Positions 13,810 through 15,427 of a stretch of DNA of 15,427 bases are shown here, piece after piece. The translations under genes and the position numbers were made by a program. The stretch spans positions 1-15,427 of the forward strand of contig JAUVHF010000021.1 of the NCBI GenBank assembly GCA_030593425.1, written 5' to 3'. Within the stretch, counting starts at the first letter, position 1. Every line of letters begins with the position of its first letter. The notes beneath the pieces are model-generated. The model saw nothing but the letters and a program-made list of their open reading frames with translations, did no database searches and had not been told where the DNA came from. Source of the DNA: Anaerolineales bacterium. Its GTDB lineage: Bacteria; Chloroflexota; Anaerolineae; UBA7937.

Positions 13810-14471
13810 ACGGCGATCTGCCGTCGCTTAATCAGTTGCAATAGGGCCAGGAAGGTGACGATGATCTCCAGGCGGGATTTCGCCCTTCTCAGCAAGCGGC
13901 TGAAGTTTAAGCGGCGACGGCGGCGGACTAGTCTCTCTAGTTCCCTTATCCTGGCTGGAAGGGAGATGGTTAGAGGGGCGACGATCTCCCCCACGGAACC
14001 GACAGGCTGTTCTTGCAGAGCCTGGCGAAGCACTTCCACCAGATCGTTTAATGATACCCCTTGCAGTGGGAAAGGAGGCCTGGGCTGGACGGCTACCGCT
14101 CGGGGGTAGGCGCGTAGCCCCTCCTCTTCTCGGCTGCGGAGTTGTTGGGCCGCGGCTTTGAACTTCTGGTATTCGATGAGCCGTCGGACCAGTTCATCTC
14201 CTACCTCCTCCTCTTCGAATTCCCCAGGGGGCGGCTGGGGTAGGAGGGCCCGGGATTTGATGAGGAGGAGTTGAGCCGCCACAACGATGAAGTCGGCTAG
14301 GGTTTCCACCTCCAGTCTCTCCAGATGGCTCACGTAGGCCAAATACTGGTCGGTAACCTGGGCCAAAGAGATCTTGGTGATCTCTACTTCCCTCTCCAGG
14401 ATCAGGTGGAGGAGGAGATCTAAGGGGCCCCTGAAGAAGGGGAGGGTCACTTCGTAAGTGGGCGTCTTCAC
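13764..14471 (-). CDS. scpA: Segregation and condensation protein A
   Basis: ScpA is the kleisin subunit that bridges SMC heads and binds ScpB. The 235-residue product begins MKTPTYEVTLPFFRGPLDLLLHLILEREVEITKISLAQVTDQYL, the classic ScpA N-terminus, continues with ADFIVVAAQLLLIKSRALLPQ and an acidic linker, then ELVRRLIEYQKFKAAAQQL, and ends with a winged helix, VTFLALLQLIKRRQIAVQQDRPFGEITV. I place the start at the GTG whose first base is 14471: upstream in-frame sequence to 14690 adds 73 residues that do not belong to the family and run through the promoter region. The GTG lies six bases after a TATAAT box, so the mRNA is probably leaderless. It is separated from scpB, with which it is usually adjacent. 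Confidence 0.93.
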   Translation of the reverse strand: MKTPTYEVTLPFFRGPLDLLLHLILEREVEITKISLAQVTDQYLAYVSHLERLEVETLADFIVVAAQLLLIKSRALLPQPPPGEFEEEEVGDELVRRLIEYQKFKAAAQQLRSREEEGLRAYPRAVAVQPRPPFPLQGVSLNDLVEVLRQALQEQPVGSVGEIVAPLTISLPARIRELERLVRRRRRLNFSRLLRRAKSRLEIIVTFLALLQLIKRRQIAVQQDRPFGEITVLAI

Positions 14472-14477
14472 AAACCG

Positions 14478-14506
14478 ATTATACAATGTAAGGAGGAGGC
14501 TGTCCA
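14478..14506 (-). promoter_or_regulatory. Promoter of scpA
   Basis: Read on the minus strand, TGGACA (14506-14501) and TATAAT (14483-14478) are separated by exactly 17 bp. Transcription should start at or next to the scpA GTG at 14471, leaving no room for a ribosome binding site. Confidence 0.8.
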
Positions 14507-14513
14507 GAGTGGC

Positions 14514-14542
14514 TTGACAAGGGGAGCCGTTGGTGCTACTAT
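14514..14542 (+). promoter_or_regulatory. Promoter of the HTH-receiver response regulator
   Basis: A perfect TTGACA at 14514-14519 and TACTAT at 14537-14542 are 17 bp apart, with a start near 14549 and a leader of about 41 nt. It is back to back with the scpA promoter; the two -35 boxes are 7 bp apart. Confidence 0.8.
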
Positions 14543-14589
14543 ACAAAGAGACAAAAAACCTCGTAACACGCACTGTCAGGGGGAGGGAT

Positions 14590-15192
14590 ATGGAGCGAAG
14601 ACGAAGGGCGTTAACCACGGGCCGGATGGCAGAATACTGCCAGGTCCGCCCGGCCACGGTTTTCAACTGGATAAAGGAGGGAAAACTCAAAGCCTATTCC
14701 ACTCCTGGGGGACACTATCGCGTTAGGTTGGAGGACTTTCGAGATTTCTTGGAGAAGTATGAGATACCCATCGACGAGGATTTCTTCGCTCCTCCGGGCA
14801 ACAGGATCCTCATCGTGGACGATGAGCCCAGCGTGGTGGAGTTCATCGAGAGGGCGCTGAGCGGGGCAGGGGAAGATTACCTGTTCGAGCGAGCCTCCGA
14901 TGGATATGAGGCTGGTCTCAAGGTTGCCAGTTTCGAACCCAACTTGGTCATTCTGGACCTGGTGATGCCCCGGGTTGACGGCTTCGAGGTCTGTCGGAGG
15001 ATAAAGACCGATCCGGAGACCTTGGGGACCAGGGTTTTGGTAGTCACTGGTTACCCTGAAGAGGTGGAGCGGGCCAAGGAGTGCGGCGCCGACGACTATT
15101 TGGTCAAGCCGTTGCGGGTGGAGGAGTTAAGGGAAAAGGTGGGGAACCTCATGAGGCGTCGGGCTCCAGCAGCGGCCTCCAGAAGCGGGTAG
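14590..15192 (+). CDS. Response regulator with N-terminal excisionase/MerR-type HTH and C-terminal receiver
   Basis: The 200-residue protein has an N-terminal winged HTH of the excisionase/BldC/MerR-like type: LTTGRMAEYCQVRPATVFNWIKEGKLKAYSTPGGHYRV at about 8-45, with the PGGHYR wing. After a linker comes a receiver domain from about residue 72: ILIVDDEP with acidic residues D77-D78, phosphoacceptor D123 in ILDLVMPRVDGFE, T153 in VVTG, and K173 in YLVKP. This order is the reverse of OmpR and NarL regulators. No histidine kinase is next to it. The ATG at 14590 follows GGGAGG at 14581-14586 and lies just after the promoter; an in-frame start at 14530 would overlap the promoter. It is divergent from scpA and may control the shared region. 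Its signal and targets are unknown. Confidence 0.88.
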   Translation: MERRRRALTTGRMAEYCQVRPATVFNWIKEGKLKAYSTPGGHYRVRLEDFRDFLEKYEIPIDEDFFAPPGNRILIVDDEPSVVEFIERALSGAGEDYLFERASDGYEAGLKVASFEPNLVILDLVMPRVDGFEVCRRIKTDPETLGTRVLVVTGYPEEVERAKECGADDYLVKPLRVEELREKVGNLMRRRAPAAASRSG

Positions 15193-15219
15193 GGGGCCTT
15201 CGGCGTAAAGAGTGTGGTT

Positions 15220-15247
15220 AGGGGACGACACGAGGTCGTCCCCTTTT
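15220..15247 (+). terminator. Rho-independent terminator of the response regulator gene
   Basis: AGGGGACGAC at 15220-15229 pairs perfectly with GTCGTCCCCT at 15235-15244 around a 5-nt loop and is followed by TTTT. It ends the transcript 28 bases after the stop codon. Confidence 0.92.
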
Positions 15248-15277
15248 GCATAAGAGGGTATCTGTGGCCCAGAGTGA

Positions 15278-15328
15278 ATTGACATAAGATCGCACGTTTG
15301 ATTTAGAACCTCGATTTCATTGACATAA
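15278..15328 (+). repeat. Two direct copies of ATTGACATAA, 41 bp apart
   Basis: ATTGACATAA occurs at 15278-15287 and 15319-15328. Each contains a perfect TTGACA -35 box. The first has a poor -10 candidate, TTTAGA at 15302-15307, at 17-bp spacing; the second has none that I can see. They could be tandem promoters or operator sites for the gene beyond the window. Confidence 0.4.
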
Positions 15329-15416
15329 CAAAACCGAGGGCTGGGCTTAGAGGCGGGTGCTTTCATGAGTGGGGGGAGTGGATTGGTTAGCAAAGGAGAA
15401 GAACTAGACATAAATT

Positions 15417-15423
15417 AAGGGAG
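15417..15423 (+). promoter_or_regulatory. Possible ribosome binding site of a gene starting beyond the window
   Basis: AAGGGAG followed by AAAA ends the window, at the right place for a start codon just outside it. The stretch 15248-15416 holds no gene that I can support, only the TTGACATAA repeat pair. Confidence 0.35.
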
Positions 15424-15427
15424 AAAA

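Noticed and set aside
14472..14690. N-terminal extension of scpA by 73 residues
   Set aside because: The added residues do not resemble ScpA and run through both divergent promoters and the regulator's first codons.
15365..15418. A 17-codon ORF whose peptide includes VSKGEEL, as at the start of commonly used fluorescent protein tags
   Set aside because: The match is a few residues only, stops immediately and lies in non-coding sequence; it is coincidence, not vector sequence.

Overview
The window reads as a stretch of bacterial chromosome with moderately high G+C, densely packed genes and no mobile elements, tRNA, rRNA or CRISPR array that I can see. Several features fit a Chloroflexota-like or other deep-branching lineage without a Gram-negative style envelope: an AmaP/Asp23-type protein beside scpB, a DUF512 PDZ/radical-SAM protein, a YfhO-type giant glycosyltransferase, an excisionase-HTH/receiver fusion, and an apparently leaderless scpA. 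This placement is inference from gene content, not a phylogenetic result.

Layout. Positions 1-123 hold the C-terminal end of an unidentified gene, closed by a good terminator (187-219). A consensus-like promoter (283-311) then drives a surface-glycan operon: a family 2 glycosyltransferase (344-1009), a large GT-C-like membrane protein (1017-3353) and a YfhO family protein (3350-6097). The likely logic is that the GT2 enzyme loads a sugar onto a polyprenyl phosphate carrier in the cytoplasm and the two multi-spanning proteins use such donors outside the membrane. A second promoter (6173-6201) starts a housekeeping operon: an AmaP-like membrane anchor, scpB, cmk, a PlsC-type acyltransferase and a DUF512 protein, with very short or overlapping junctions. 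A PAP2 phosphatase (10129-11010) with somewhat different codon use follows.

The most interesting region is 11011-11573, the leader of glmS. It contains a promoter, a 13-base perfect complement of the canonical 16S rRNA 3' tail, a recognisable glmS ribozyme with an extra roughly 46-nt insertion, a further hairpin, a small ORF with a strong ribosome binding site (11448-11546), and overlapping that ORF a terminator-like nested hairpin followed by TTTT, all before glmS (11574-13385). If real, glmS here would be controlled by ribozyme self-cleavage and by a second attenuator-like layer; the ribozyme is well supported by sequence, the second layer is a hypothesis.

After glmS come a VanZ-like small membrane protein (13438-13809) and, converging on it with overlapping 3' ends, scpA on the minus strand (14471-13764), well separated from its partner scpB. 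scpA and a response regulator with an N-terminal MerR/excisionase-type HTH (14590-15192) are transcribed divergently from back-to-back promoters whose -35 boxes are only 7 bp apart. The scpA start codon sits about where transcription should begin, so it is probably leaderless. A strong terminator (15220-15247) ends the regulator, and the last 180 bases are non-coding with a repeated TTGACATAA motif and a ribosome binding site for a gene beyond the window.
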